From: Alphaproteobacteria bacterium
GTDB lineage: Bacteria > Pseudomonadota > Alphaproteobacteria > JAEULC01
Reading direction: 5' to 3'
Assembly (NCBI GenBank): GCA_023150455.1
Contig: JAKLKW010000001.1
Span: 1 to 64,000 of the forward strand
DNA: 64,000 nucleotides
In this document: positions 8,131 to 19,767 of the stretch, in pieces
How positions within the stretch are numbered: the first letter of the stretch is position 1
How the letters are laid out: the number at the start of each line of letters is the position of its first letter
Position numbers and translations under genes: made by a program
The notes under the pieces: generated by a model
Seen by the model: only the letters and a program-made list of their open reading frames with translations
What the model was told of the DNA's origin: nothing
The model's database searches: none

Positions 8131-9366
8131 TCAAAACCGGTCGGCGCGGTAGGGCGTGAGGTCGACGCTCGGTCGACGCCGCTGGGCCAACTCCGCGACC
8201 AGCTTGCCAGTGATCGCGGCAAGCGCAAGCCCTACTTGATCGTGCCCGAAGGCGAGCAGCACATTCGGATGGCGCGGCGCCCGGTCGATGATCGGCAACG
8301 AGTCGGGCAGGGAGGGTCGCGGTCCCATCCACGGCACCCCTTCCTCATCGCAGATCGCCGGCGCCAGGGAGCGTGCATGGTGGAGAATGCGCCTGGCCTG
8401 TCGGAAATCCGGGGCCGCATCCGGCGAACCGAACTCGGCGATGCCCGTCACTCGCAGCCCGCTGCGCATCGAAGTCAGCACGACATGTCGTTCCGGCGCA
8501 TTGATCGGCCGCCGGAAGCGTGCCTTGGAGCCGGCCAGCTCGACGTTGTAGCCACGCTCGGCAACCAGCGGCACGCGAACGCCGAGGTCGGCGGCGAGTG
8601 ATGCGGACCATGCCCCGGCCGCGATTACGAACTGATCGGCCTCGTGTCTTCCTCCATCGCTGAGCGCGGCCCGGGGGCCGTCTTCGGTCATTTCGAAGCC
8701 GTGGACCCGCGCACGCAGCAATTGCCCGCCGCCGCGCACGAAATGCTCTGCCAGGGTGCGCACCAGCAGCAGCGGGTCCGTGGTGTGACCGACCTGAGGC
8801 AGCATCACGGCGTGACGGATGCTCGGCGACAAGGCGGGCTCCAGCTCGCGCGCCTCGTCGCCGCTCATGGTCTCGACCGCGATGCCGCGCCGCCGCCGCA
8901 TGTCCAGGCCGTAGCGCGATGCCGCCAGGCCTTCGTCGGTCTCGTACACGAGCAGCAGGCCTTCGCGCTCGACCAGGTGGCCGGCTCCCGCCGCTTCGAT
9001 CAGCGGCGCATAGGCGTCGAAGAGGTGCCGCTGCAGGGCGTGGCGGGCGTCCGCCGATGCCTCGGCGACTTCGCGGCGCGCATTGGCGAGGACGCCGGAA
9101 AGGAATCGCCAGGTGCGCGGCAGATCGCGCCAACGGACCGTGACGGGCGATCTCCGGTCGAACAGCATCGCCGGCACACGCCGTCGCAGGCCCGGCACCG
9201 CGGCTGGCACGCAGCTCGCGTAGCCGAACCCGCCGGAATTGCCGGCGGAGCATCCCGCGCCCGGCGCGTCGCGATCCACCAGGGAGACGGCGAATCCGGC
9301 ACGCTGAAGGTACAGCGCGCAGCACGTGCCGACGGCGCCGGCGCCGATGACCAGAATGCGGCGCAT
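8131..9366 (-). CDS. FAD-dependent D-amino-acid dehydrogenase/oxidase (DAO superfamily, DadA-like)
   Basis: Flavoenzyme of 411 residues. The N-terminus has the FAD-binding Rossmann motif ILVIGAGAVGTCCALYLQRAG, followed by the DadA-like GCSAGNSGGFGYASCVP segment. The C-terminal FAD contact region is FGHDQVGLALAAITGKLVAEL. DAO-fold enzymes oxidise the C-N bond of amino acids or secondary amines to imines. The clustering with a DUF1445 (D-glutamate-cyclase-like) protein, an M81 peptidase and a TTT importer points to catabolism of a D- or modified amino acid. It lies 120 bases downstream of the dihydropyrimidinase gene on the same strand, so it may have its own promoter. Confidence 0.85.
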   Translation of the reverse strand: MRRILVIGAGAVGTCCALYLQRAGFAVSLVDRDAPGAGCSAGNSGGFGYASCVPAAVPGLRRRVPAMLFDRRSPVTVRWRDLPRTWRFLSGVLANARREVAEASADARHALQRHLFDAYAPLIEAAGAGHLVEREGLLLVYETDEGLAASRYGLDMRRRRGIAVETMSGDEARELEPALSPSIRHAVMLPQVGHTTDPLLLVRTLAEHFVRGGGQLLRARVHGFEMTEDGPRAALSDGGRHEADQFVIAAGAWSASLAADLGVRVPLVAERGYNVELAGSKARFRRPINAPERHVVLTSMRSGLRVTGIAEFGSPDAAPDFRQARRILHHARSLAPAICDEEGVPWMGPRPSLPDSLPIIDRAPRHPNVLLAFGHDQVGLALAAITGKLVAELAQRRRPSVDLTPYRADRF

Positions 9367-9486
9367 GTTGGAAGGCTAGATCCATCCATGTTCATGGGCC
9401 AGGCGATGCGTCGCTGTATCGCCGGGCCCGATCACCGCCGGTGACGGCGCGGGGCGCGTGCCAGGTCTTGGCGGCCTCTCTTGCCG

Positions 9487-10941
<1,455 letters not shown>

Positions 10942-11148
10942 TCACCTCCGTTGGAGCATCCCTGCCAGGCCCCTCGCGCGGAACCTGATCGTTTGGTCAA
11001 GTCTAGCGCGGGGAGGCGGGGCGGGCCAGCGGGAAGGGGGGCGCGGCCTGCGACCGCGATGCGGGCGGCCGCGCGTTGCGCTATCCTGGCCCTGCGAACC
11101 GGGGCGGACGGGCCGCATCGGGAAGTCGGACAGGGGCCAGCCCAGGAA

Positions 11149-11667
11149 ATGATCGGCTCGCGCGCAAAACGCCGCCTATCGGCATACGCCTTGGCGCTTG
11201 CCTCGACAACGCTCGCGTTCGCCACCGAGGCAAGCGGCTGCTCGCAGGACAGGGTCGCCGCCTACGTGCGCGACCTGAGCGAGATGTCGAGCTCCTCCGA
11301 GAAGTCCATCCGCTACCTCGTGCCGATGTTCCGCGATTGCGGCCAGGCCGCCATCGCCTCGGAGCTCGAGACCACGCCCGAATGGCTCGCGTCCATGCGC
11401 CGGGAGCTGCAGTCGCGGACGAATTCCGTGCCGGGCCTCAGGGAAACCATCGACAAGGGCCTGGCCGACCTCGGCAAGGCGGAGGCGACGCTGCAGCAGC
11501 GCTACGAGCTGGTGCTGGGCGGAATCGACTCCATGTACGATACGCGCTTTCCGCCCAAGTGCCGGCGCGAGCGCAACCAGGTCGTCTCCTCCATGAAGGC
11601 GGTGCGGCCGATGGTGCCGGACGCGATCCGCAAGCTCAACGAGTTCAAGGCGTGCCTGGCCCAGTGA
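11149..11667 (+). CDS. Secreted hypothetical protein with four cysteines
   Basis: I do not recognise a family. The ORF track starts at 10951, but the stretch before 11149 is low-complexity, and the ATG at 11149 begins a clean signal peptide (MIGSRAKRRLSAYALALAST, cleavage probably around residues 27-32), giving 172 residues. The mature part is predicted largely helical and contains four cysteines (GCSQ, RDCGQ, PKCRRE, KACLAQ), which could form two disulfides in the periplasm. The segment LRETIDKGLADLGKAEATLQQ looks like a short coiled coil. It is divergent from hydA and convergent with the TSUP permease gene, so it stands alone. Confidence 0.6.
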   Translation: MIGSRAKRRLSAYALALASTTLAFATEASGCSQDRVAAYVRDLSEMSSSSEKSIRYLVPMFRDCGQAAIASELETTPEWLASMRRELQSRTNSVPGLRETIDKGLADLGKAEATLQQRYELVLGGIDSMYDTRFPPKCRRERNQVVSSMKAVRPMVPDAIRKLNEFKACLAQ

Positions 11668-11752
11668 GCGGCGGCGATGCTCCGATGATCGTCGACAGCG
11701 TCACGCCGGGCGGGCATTCCGGCGCGCGCGGACGCGATGCGGCCGGGCCGGC

Positions 11753-12496
11753 TCAGGCGGCGATCTGGATCAGGTTCCGCACCGTCAACAGCACGATCAC
11801 GACGGCGACCAGGACCATCAGCAGACGGTCCGGCAGCCGGCGGGCGGTATAGGCGGCGAGCGGCGCGGCCATGATGCCGCCGATGATCAGGCCGGCGATG
11901 ATGGGCCAGAGTTCCAAGCCGACCGTGAAGACGAACGTTCCCGAGACCGCCAGCGCAACGAAGAACTCGGCGAGACAGACCGAGCCGATCACGAGCCGCG
12001 GCGTGTCGCCGCGACCGATCAGCGTCGAGGTCACGATCGGTCCCCACCCGCCGCCGCCCGCGGCATCGAGGAACCCGCCCACCAGGCCGAGGGGAACAAG
12101 GCGGCGCGGCGCGGTCGTCGACACCGGGCGCCAACGTATGGCCCGCCACAGGATCACCATGCCCATGACCAGAAGATAGGCCGTGACGTAAGGCCGGATC
12201 GTCGAACCCGGTATGTTGGCCAGAAAAAAGGCGCCGGCCACGCCGCCGATCATTCCCGGGACGGCAAGCCTGCGGAACAGGCGAAAGTCGATGTTCCCCA
12301 TCCGCCAATGGGCAAGGCCGGATGCGGCCGTCGTGAAGACCTCGGCGGAATGCACGCTGGCGCTGGCGATCGCCGGCGCGATGCCGAGGGTCAACAGCGC
12401 CGTCGTCGAGGACGTGCCGAACGCCATTCCAATGGCGCCGTCCACAAGCTGTGCCAGGAACCCCACGGCAACGAAGACCGCAACGTCACGCCACAT
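11753..12496 (-). CDS. TSUP/TauE-SafE family membrane permease
   Basis: Integral membrane protein of 247 residues with about eight hydrophobic segments and the two-repeat architecture of the TSUP (TauE/SafE, DUF81) family. Diagnostic stretches are LAQLVDGAIGMAFGTSSTTALL in repeat one and VGGFLDAAGGGGWGPIVTSTLIG in repeat two. Family members export sulfite, sulfoacetate and other small anions; the substrate here is unknown. It is 124 bases downstream of a universal stress protein gene on the same strand and convergent with the secreted hypothetical gene. Confidence 0.9.
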   Translation of the reverse strand: MWRDVAVFVAVGFLAQLVDGAIGMAFGTSSTTALLTLGIAPAIASASVHSAEVFTTAASGLAHWRMGNIDFRLFRRLAVPGMIGGVAGAFFLANIPGSTIRPYVTAYLLVMGMVILWRAIRWRPVSTTAPRRLVPLGLVGGFLDAAGGGGWGPIVTSTLIGRGDTPRLVIGSVCLAEFFVALAVSGTFVFTVGLELWPIIAGLIIGGIMAAPLAAYTARRLPDRLLMVLVAVVIVLLTVRNLIQIAA

Positions 12497-12620
12497 GACG
12501 GTCGATCCCGCATGGGCAAATCGACATGCGTGCTGTCGGGGCCCCGTCCGCGGGAGCGCCGATCATCGTCCGCAGGCAACCCGCCGGGGACTCTCGGAAA
12601 TCCAAGGCGGGCGCAACGGC

Positions 12621-13055
12621 CTATTTGATGAGGGTGACCGGACGCTTCGTGAGGTGCACGACCTTGGTCGCGACCGAGCCCAGCACGAGATTGCCGATCG
12701 CTCCCATGCCCCGCGAACCCATGATGATGCTGTCGCAGTCGAGCTTGTCCGCGTGCTTGGCGATCGCCGATGCCGTGTCGCCGACGAGGATCTCGCTCTT
12801 GTAGGGCACGCCGGCCTTCTTCGCCGTATCCTCGGCCGGCCGCAGGATCTCCCGGCTCTGCTTCTTCAGTATCTCCGCCCATTGCTCTTGCGAGATGTAG
12901 AGCTGGACCTCGCCGTACACGACCGGCTCGGGTTGAACCGTCACGAGGTGGATCTCGATCTCCTTGTCGGCCTTGGCGAGCTTCAGCGCATAGTTCAACG
13001 CGCGGGCGGCGCTTTCGGAACCGTCCATCGGCACCAGGATCTTGCGCACGGACAT
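12621..13055 (-). CDS. Universal stress protein (UspA family)
   Basis: Cytoplasmic single-domain Usp of 144 residues. It opens RKILVPMDGSESAARALNYAL and ends with the nucleotide-binding signature GSRGMGAIGNLVLGSVATKVV, the G-x2-G-x9-G-(S/T) pattern of ATP-binding Usp proteins. The ORF-track start at 13166 is too far upstream. ATG 13055 begins directly after an AGGGGAGG run, while a GTG six bases further (VRKILV) has ideal spacing from the same run, so the true start may be 13049. It protects cells under nutrient or oxidative stress by poorly defined means. Confidence 0.9.
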   Translation of the reverse strand: MSVRKILVPMDGSESAARALNYALKLAKADKEIEIHLVTVQPEPVVYGEVQLYISQEQWAEILKKQSREILRPAEDTAKKAGVPYKSEILVGDTASAIAKHADKLDCDSIIMGSRGMGAIGNLVLGSVATKVVHLTKRPVTLIK

Positions 13056-13101
13056 CCTCCCCTCTGATGTGGTCGCACTATGCTGGGCGGCCCCGCGCCG
13101 T

Positions 13102-15438
13102 TCAAGCGGGACCGAGCCGCAGGATCGTGCGGGTCGCCGCGGCGACGGCCGGCGCCGAATACGCAAGCGGCACGTAGCGGCCCGCGGCCCAGGCCGCGGC
13201 GAGGGCGCCGGCTTGCGCGTCGCCCGCCACGCCCGACTGGCCGGGCGCGTTGATGCAGCGGCTCCGGTCCCAGTCGCCGACGTCGATCACCAGCCGCATC
13301 GCGGCGCCGTGCGAGACGGCAAAGTCGCTGCGATAGGTGGCGTTCATCACCGTGGTGGCGCCGCCGCCGAGCGGGAAGGGGCCGACCGACCACGAGGGAT
13401 CGGCCCCGACGGGATCGAGCGGATGCGCGAAGCGCATGCGATGGAGATCGCCCCAGCGCCAGGCAGCCGGGTCTTGGCCGAGCCGGGCGGCGCAGTCCCG
13501 CCAGGCGGCGGCGAGCGTGGTGCCGAGGAAAGCCGCGCGCCCGCCGGCCTGCCGCCAGAGCGGCGCCGCGGCATCCTCGAGCAGCGTGATCACGGCCTGG
13601 TTGTGCGGCGGCGTCGCCAGCGTGGCCTCGCGCGCATCCCCGGTCGCGAGCGCGACGAGGCCGGGCTTGAGATGGCGCGACCACCAGACCTCGTACAGCG
13701 CCGCGGCGGCGCTGTCGCGGTCCAGGCGATGGTCCCAGCGCGCCAGCAGCGCGCGCGCCGCGTCGGCGTCGCGAACCGGCGAGCCATCGCGATCGAGCGA
13801 CGCGACCACGGCCGCGGCGCGGCGTGCCGTGACGGAGACCTGGTCGGTCTGCAGCGCCATCGAGTCCTCGAGCCGGTGCCATGCGATGCCGGGCAGGACC
13901 TCGCGGACGCGCAGCGAGCGCGCCTCGTCGGACCACTCGAAGCCGATCGGATCGCGCGCGTGGTCCCAGTCGGCCGGCAGGTTGCACTCGTTCGCGGTGA
14001 AGACGAAGCCCGCCGGCGGGTCGCGGTCCTCCGCCCGGTCGGCCATCGGCCGGTTGCCCTGCCACTCGAAGCCTCCGTCGCCCGGCACCGGCAGCACGCC
14101 GTTCCAGTTCCGCCGCAGCGGCAGGTAGCCGGCCGTCAGCCGCGCGACATGGCCGTCGAGCCCGGCATAGGTCATGTTGACCGCGGGCGCCTTCCAGCGC
14201 GCGAGCGCGGCGCGGAACTCATCGAGGTTGCGCGCGCGCATGCCGGTGAGGCTCGCGAGATAGGGCGCGGCGCCGGGCTCGGACCAGACGCTCCGCAGCG
14301 CGAAGGCGCGCTTGCGCTCCGGCTCCTCCAGCAGCACAGCGCCGTGCCGCGAATAGGCCAGCGTCACGGCCTGGTCAGCTTCGCCCTTGACGGGAATGCG
14401 CTCCTCGACGCGCTCGAACCGCTCCCAGCCGCCGCGATGGCGGTAGCGCTCGGCGCCGTCGGTCTCGTAGACCATGATGTCTTCCTGGTCGGCGTCGAAG
14501 ATCGTCAGGCCGAAGGCGATGGCGCCGTTGTGGCCGAGCGAGATGCCCGGCACGCAGGGCTCGCCGGCGCCGACCGCGTCGAAGCCCGGCGCGGCCAGGT
14601 GCACGAGATAGCGCAGCGACGGCAGGGTGAGCGCGCGGTGCGGGTCGCTCGCCAGGATCGGCCGCCCGCTCGCGGTGCGGCTGCCATGGACGGCCCAGCT
14701 GTTCGATCCGTCGCTCGCGTCGACCGGCGCGATGCCGAGCTCGGTGACGCGGCTCCAGCGTCCCGCATCGGCAAGGGTTGCCGCCAGGCGCTCGCGGCCG
14801 AAGCTGACCGGCGCGGTCGCGAGCTTCATGATATCGAACAGCGCCGGCGGCGGGTCGGCGAGCTCGGGCGGCAGCTTCGTCGCGTCGAAGCCGGGATGGC
14901 GATGATGGCGCAGCCGGTCCGCCTGGTCGCGGCCGCGCCCGACGAGCTCCGCGCGCGCCGCCTCCGACGCGGCGTTCTGCGCCAGCCCGTGCGTGCGGAT
15001 GCGCACGACGTCCTCGGGCGCCCAGCGTGCCGGCCGCGTGCCCATCAGCGCGAACTCCGGCGGCAGGGCGGCGGCTCCGGCATCGATCAGGTCGAGCCAG
15101 GCGTTGATGCCCTCGACGAAGCGCGTGCAGATCATGCGCGCATCGTCGGCATAGGACGACCATTCGGCATCCATGTCGCCGCGGTAGAGGAAGCGGCGCG
15201 CGACCCGGTCCTGCGCCAGGTAGCCCGGGCCGAAATCGCCCGCCAGCAGCCCGAGCCCGCGCTTGCGCCAAAGGTCGATCTGCCACAGGCGGTCGCGCGC
15301 GGCGTTGAAGCCCTGCGCGAGGAAAAGGTCCTCGAGCGACTCCGCGGCGATATGCGCGATGCCCCAGGCGTCGACGCGGATGGTCGCCGGCCGCTCGAGG
15401 CCGGCGACGCGAAGCTTCTTTTCGGAGGGGTGCTGCAA
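13102..15438 (-). CDS. Penicillin acylase family N-terminal-nucleophile hydrolase (S45)
   Basis: Self-processing amide hydrolase of about 778 residues, a typical length for S45 acylases. The alpha-chain part starts RVDAWGIAHIAAESLEDLF, the spacer follows, and the autocatalytic serine that becomes the beta-chain N-terminus lies in SDGSNSWAVHGSRTASG (about residue 240). Further family motifs are DPHRALTLPS, SLGHNGAIAFGLTIFDAD and the C-terminal FPLGGGATTVMNATY. There is no obvious signal peptide. The start is uncertain: the coding frame runs open upstream, with only non-ATG candidates (TTG 15438 used here; a GTG further up), and an 11-base homopolymer at 15478-15488 interrupts the leader. Substrates may be acyl-homoserine lactones, beta-lactams or other amides. 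Confidence 0.85.
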   Translation of the reverse strand: MQHPSEKKLRVAGLERPATIRVDAWGIAHIAAESLEDLFLAQGFNAARDRLWQIDLWRKRGLGLLAGDFGPGYLAQDRVARRFLYRGDMDAEWSSYADDARMICTRFVEGINAWLDLIDAGAAALPPEFALMGTRPARWAPEDVVRIRTHGLAQNAASEAARAELVGRGRDQADRLRHHRHPGFDATKLPPELADPPPALFDIMKLATAPVSFGRERLAATLADAGRWSRVTELGIAPVDASDGSNSWAVHGSRTASGRPILASDPHRALTLPSLRYLVHLAAPGFDAVGAGEPCVPGISLGHNGAIAFGLTIFDADQEDIMVYETDGAERYRHRGGWERFERVEERIPVKGEADQAVTLAYSRHGAVLLEEPERKRAFALRSVWSEPGAAPYLASLTGMRARNLDEFRAALARWKAPAVNMTYAGLDGHVARLTAGYLPLRRNWNGVLPVPGDGGFEWQGNRPMADRAEDRDPPAGFVFTANECNLPADWDHARDPIGFEWSDEARSLRVREVLPGIAWHRLEDSMALQTDQVSVTARRAAAVVASLDRDGSPVRDADAARALLARWDHRLDRDSAAAALYEVWWSRHLKPGLVALATGDAREATLATPPHNQAVITLLEDAAAPLWRQAGGRAAFLGTTLAAAWRDCAARLGQDPAAWRWGDLHRMRFAHPLDPVGADPSWSVGPFPLGGGATTVMNATYRSDFAVSHGAAMRLVIDVGDWDRSRCINAPGQSGVAGDAQAGALAAAWAAGRYVPLAYSAPAVAAATRTILRLGPA

Positions 15439-15477
15439 GACGAGGACGCTTTTCCTGTCGGATGGCCAGGTCGCGCC

Positions 15478-15488
15478 GGGGGGGGGGG
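15478..15488. repeat. Eleven-base G homopolymer at the 5' end of the acylase gene
   Basis: A run of eleven G (eleven C in the sense direction of the acylase). An ATG at 15568 opens a short leader frame (MCEIGHSCRAPSRAILGF) that is one base out of frame with the acylase; with ten G it would be fused in frame, giving about 821 residues. This is either slipped-strand variation or a sequencing or assembly length error. Confidence 0.9.
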
Positions 15489-15675
15489 CCGGTCGGCGCG
15501 TCGAAAAGAAGATCGAATCCCAATATTGCACGAGACGGCGCGCGGCAACTGTGTCCGATTTCGCACATCCGGCCTTCGCGATGCCGGCCGGCCGGCCAAC
15601 GCCGCTAAAATTAACCTTTTGCCAACCCTGTTGGCCGAAGCTGCGGCCCCAGCGCGGCAGGACGGCGCGCCACCG

Positions 15676-16647
15676 ATGTCGGTTCGCGAGATCGATATGC
15701 TCATGGAAGGTAAGGACGAACTCGCCCGGTCGGCGATCGCCCAGCGGGTCGGCCACCGCCTGTCGACGGAGGGCGTGGACGAGGCCGAGCGCCGCGGCGC
15801 CGAGGCCCTGGCGAAGCTGCTGGCCAACGACGCGGTGGAGCGCGTGCGCTCGGAGCTGTCGAAGGCCATCCGGCACGCCAAGTACCTGCCGCGCGACATC
15901 GCGCTCAAGATCGCCCATGACGTCGATTCGGTCGCCTGCCCGTTTCTCGAGGTCACCGAGGTCTTCTCCGAGAGCGATTGGCATCAGATCGTCCTGACGA
16001 TCTCGCGCACCGCCATGGTCGCGGTCGCCCGGCGCGCCAGCATGCCGGAGAGCCTCGCCGTCACGCTGGCGGAGCTCGGCGACCTCACGGTCGCGGAGAC
16101 GCTGGTGGAGAACAAGGCGGCGCCGATGACGGGTCTCGTCTGCGGCACGCTCATCAACCGCTTCGAGACCGACGTGTCGTTCCTGGAGAAATTGGCGCGG
16201 CGCGAGGACCTGGTCATCGAGATCGTCGTCCGGCTGACGAGCAAGGTTTCGGCCGCGGCGCGCGAGAAGCTGCTGCGCGCCTACAACATGGCCGACCATA
16301 CCGAGGTGATCGGCGCCGAGGCCGAGGTCGGATCGCTGCTTGCGGTCGTGCGCGAGACGCCGCTGACGGGTATGACGGCGCTCGTCCGCTCGCTGCGCCG
16401 CGAAGGCAAACTCACGGATCTCCTCATCCTGAACGCCGCCGACGAGAACCTGGTCGAGTTCGTCGCCGCCGCGCTGTCGGATCGCGTCGGCATCCGCGTC
16501 GAGCAGGTCCGCGGCGTCCTGCTGCACGCCGCCCATCGCAACGTCATCGACCTGCTGGCCAAGGCCGGGATCCCGGCCGCGCTGCACGAGAACTTCTGGA
16601 ACGCGCTGGCGGACGCCCGCCGCAAGGAGCAGGGCCAGCCGCGCTAG
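15676..16647 (+). CDS. DUF2336 domain-containing protein
   Basis: Cytosolic, helical-repeat protein of 323 residues resembling the alphaproteobacterial DUF2336 family. It contains repeated helical units, for example LAVTLAELGDLTVAETLVENKAAPMT and LEKLARREDLVIEIVVRLTSKVS, reminiscent of HEAT-like repeats. The function of the family is unknown. The ORF track extends to 13042, but everything upstream of the AT-richer intergenic stretch near 15600 is antisense to the acylase. ATG 15676 (MSVREIDMLMEGKDELARS) is the most natural start. It is divergent from the acylase gene, and its stop codon overlaps the stop of the convergent SDR fragment in the shared sequence CTAG. Confidence 0.82.
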   Translation: MSVREIDMLMEGKDELARSAIAQRVGHRLSTEGVDEAERRGAEALAKLLANDAVERVRSELSKAIRHAKYLPRDIALKIAHDVDSVACPFLEVTEVFSESDWHQIVLTISRTAMVAVARRASMPESLAVTLAELGDLTVAETLVENKAAPMTGLVCGTLINRFETDVSFLEKLARREDLVIEIVVRLTSKVSAAAREKLLRAYNMADHTEVIGAEAEVGSLLAVVRETPLTGMTALVRSLRREGKLTDLLILNAADENLVEFVAAALSDRVGIRVEQVRGVLLHAAHRNVIDLLAKAGIPAALHENFWNALADARRKEQGQPR

Positions 16648-16832
16648 CCCGCCCGGCTTCCCTCCAGGAACTCGCGATAGCAGCCCAGCTCGATCTCGCC
16701 GAGCAGGTTGTCGCGCTTCGGCGCCTTGTCGGCGGCGCGCACAAGGCCGGAGACGCGATGGCCGGCGGCGAGCAGCTTGTGCGCCACCGTGCCGCCGATA
16801 GAGCCGCTCGCTCCGGTCACGAACACATGCAT
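16644..16832 (-). pseudogene. Truncated NAD(P)-binding SDR/epimerase, N-terminal fragment only
   Basis: Only 62 residues remain: MHVFVTGASGSIGGTVAHKLLAAGHRVSGLVR is a clean Rossmann-fold opening with the GxxGxxG motif of atypical/extended SDRs. The frame then stops after ELGCYREFLEGSRAG, where an intact family member continues for more than 200 residues. The stop overlaps the stop codon of the convergent DUF2336 gene. It lies 32 bases downstream of the DAO gene in the same direction and may be cotranscribed with it. The fragment lacks the catalytic Tyr-x3-Lys, so it cannot be an active reductase. Confidence 0.65.
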
Positions 16833-16864
16833 GGCGATCGCCTCCTTGACCCCACAGGTCGGAA

Positions 16865-18162
16865 CTATCCGCGCGCGTCCTGGAAGCGATAGTAGGCCGT
16901 CGCGGCCGCGGAATAGAACCGCCGCAATCCCGGAAACGGGATGCGGGCGATGGGTTCGATCGGCAGCGGCATATCGCGCTCGGCGCCGCCGAGCGCGAGG
17001 TCGGCGAGAACCCGGCCGAAGGCGCTGGCCCAGGCGACGCCCTTGCCGTTGCAGCCCATCGGGATGATGAGCCCTGGCGCGGGCTCGTGCAGGCGCGGCC
17101 AGCGACCCGGAGTGACCGCGACGAAGCCGCCCCAGGCATGCGGCAGGGCCGTGCCCCGGAGCTCGGGATAGAGTTTGTCCAGCATCAGGCGCTGATGGCC
17201 GAACGAACCGGGCCCGCGGGCCGGCGTCTGCGTGCCGCGGCCGCCGACCACGAGCCGATGATCGCGATCGACCCGGAAATAGCGCAGCAGGTTGCGCATG
17301 TCCGACACGCATTGACCCTGCGGCAGGATGCGCCGGCGCTGCTCGCCCGAGAGCGGCGCGGTGGCGATCTGGAAGCTCTGCACCGCCACGAAGCTGGCGG
17401 CGAGGCCGGGCACCAGCCCGTCGCTGTACGCGGTCGTCGCCACCACGACGCGCTCGGCGGTCACGGCGCCTTGCGCCGTGCGGCAGGTCCAGCCCGCGGC
17501 GCCGCGTTCGAGCGCCGTGACGCGGCTGCCGCAGTGGATGCGCACGCCGAGGCCCAAGGCGCCGCGCGCGAGCCCGCGGGCATACGCGAGCGGCTGCACC
17601 GAGCCGCCGCGCCGGTCGATCCAGCCGCCGACGTATCCCGCCGCGCCGGTCAGGCGTCGCATCGCGTCCCGGTCGAGCATTTCCACGGGCGCGCCGAACC
17701 GGCGCCAGGCCGCGACGCGCCGCTCGGACTCGGCGAGCGACGCGCCACCATGCGCGGCCTGGATCCAGCCTGTGCGTATCGGGTCGCAGGCGATCGCGAA
17801 GCGGTCGACCAGGCGCCACACCGCGTCGGCCGTCCCTGCGCCGAAGGCGTAGAGGCGCTCGCCGCGCGCCGCGCCGTACACCGCGTCCAGGTCCCGGCGG
17901 AAATGGCGCAGGCCCGGGATCACCTGGCCGCCGTTGCGGCCCGACGCACCGGAGCCCGGCTGTTCGGCCTCGAGCACGGTTACCGAAGCGCCGCGATCGG
18001 CGAGATGGATGGCGGTGCCGAGGCCGGCGTAACCGGCGCCGATCACCGCGACGTCCGCACGCGCGGCGCCGGCGAGCGGTGGGCAGTCCGGCGGCGGCTC
18101 ACGCGCGGTCTCGGCCCAGAGCGGGCGGGAATGGCGGTCCCAGTCCGCCGAGCGGCCGTGCC

Positions 18163-18166
<4 letters not shown>
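16865..18166 (-). CDS. FAD-dependent amine oxidase, DAO superfamily (PuuB/OrdL-like)
   Basis: Flavoenzyme of 433 residues. Residues 1-35 (RHSRPLWAETAREPPPDCPPL) form the N-terminal arm typical of gamma-glutamylputrescine-oxidase-like proteins; the FAD motif ADVAVIGAGYAGLGTAIHLADRG follows, then GSGASGRNGGQVIPGLRH. Near the C-terminus MGCNGKGVAWASAFGRVLADL contacts FAD. Its ATG overlaps the stop of the fused ABC ATPase gene by 4 bases (ATGA), so translation is coupled and it belongs to the importer operon. It probably oxidises an amine released from the imported compound, perhaps after hydrolysis by the C45 enzyme encoded first in the operon. Confidence 0.88.

Positions 18167-19763
<1,597 letters not shown>

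Positions 19764-19767
<4 letters not shown>

Noticed and set aside
13042-16647. 1201-residue ORF on the plus strand
   Set aside because: Only the last 323 residues (DUF2336) are real; the rest is antisense to the penicillin-acylase gene and arginine-rich.
13102-17139. 1345-residue minus-strand ORF
   Set aside because: The C-terminal 778 residues are the acylase; upstream it runs antisense through DUF2336 and off-frame through the DAO gene.
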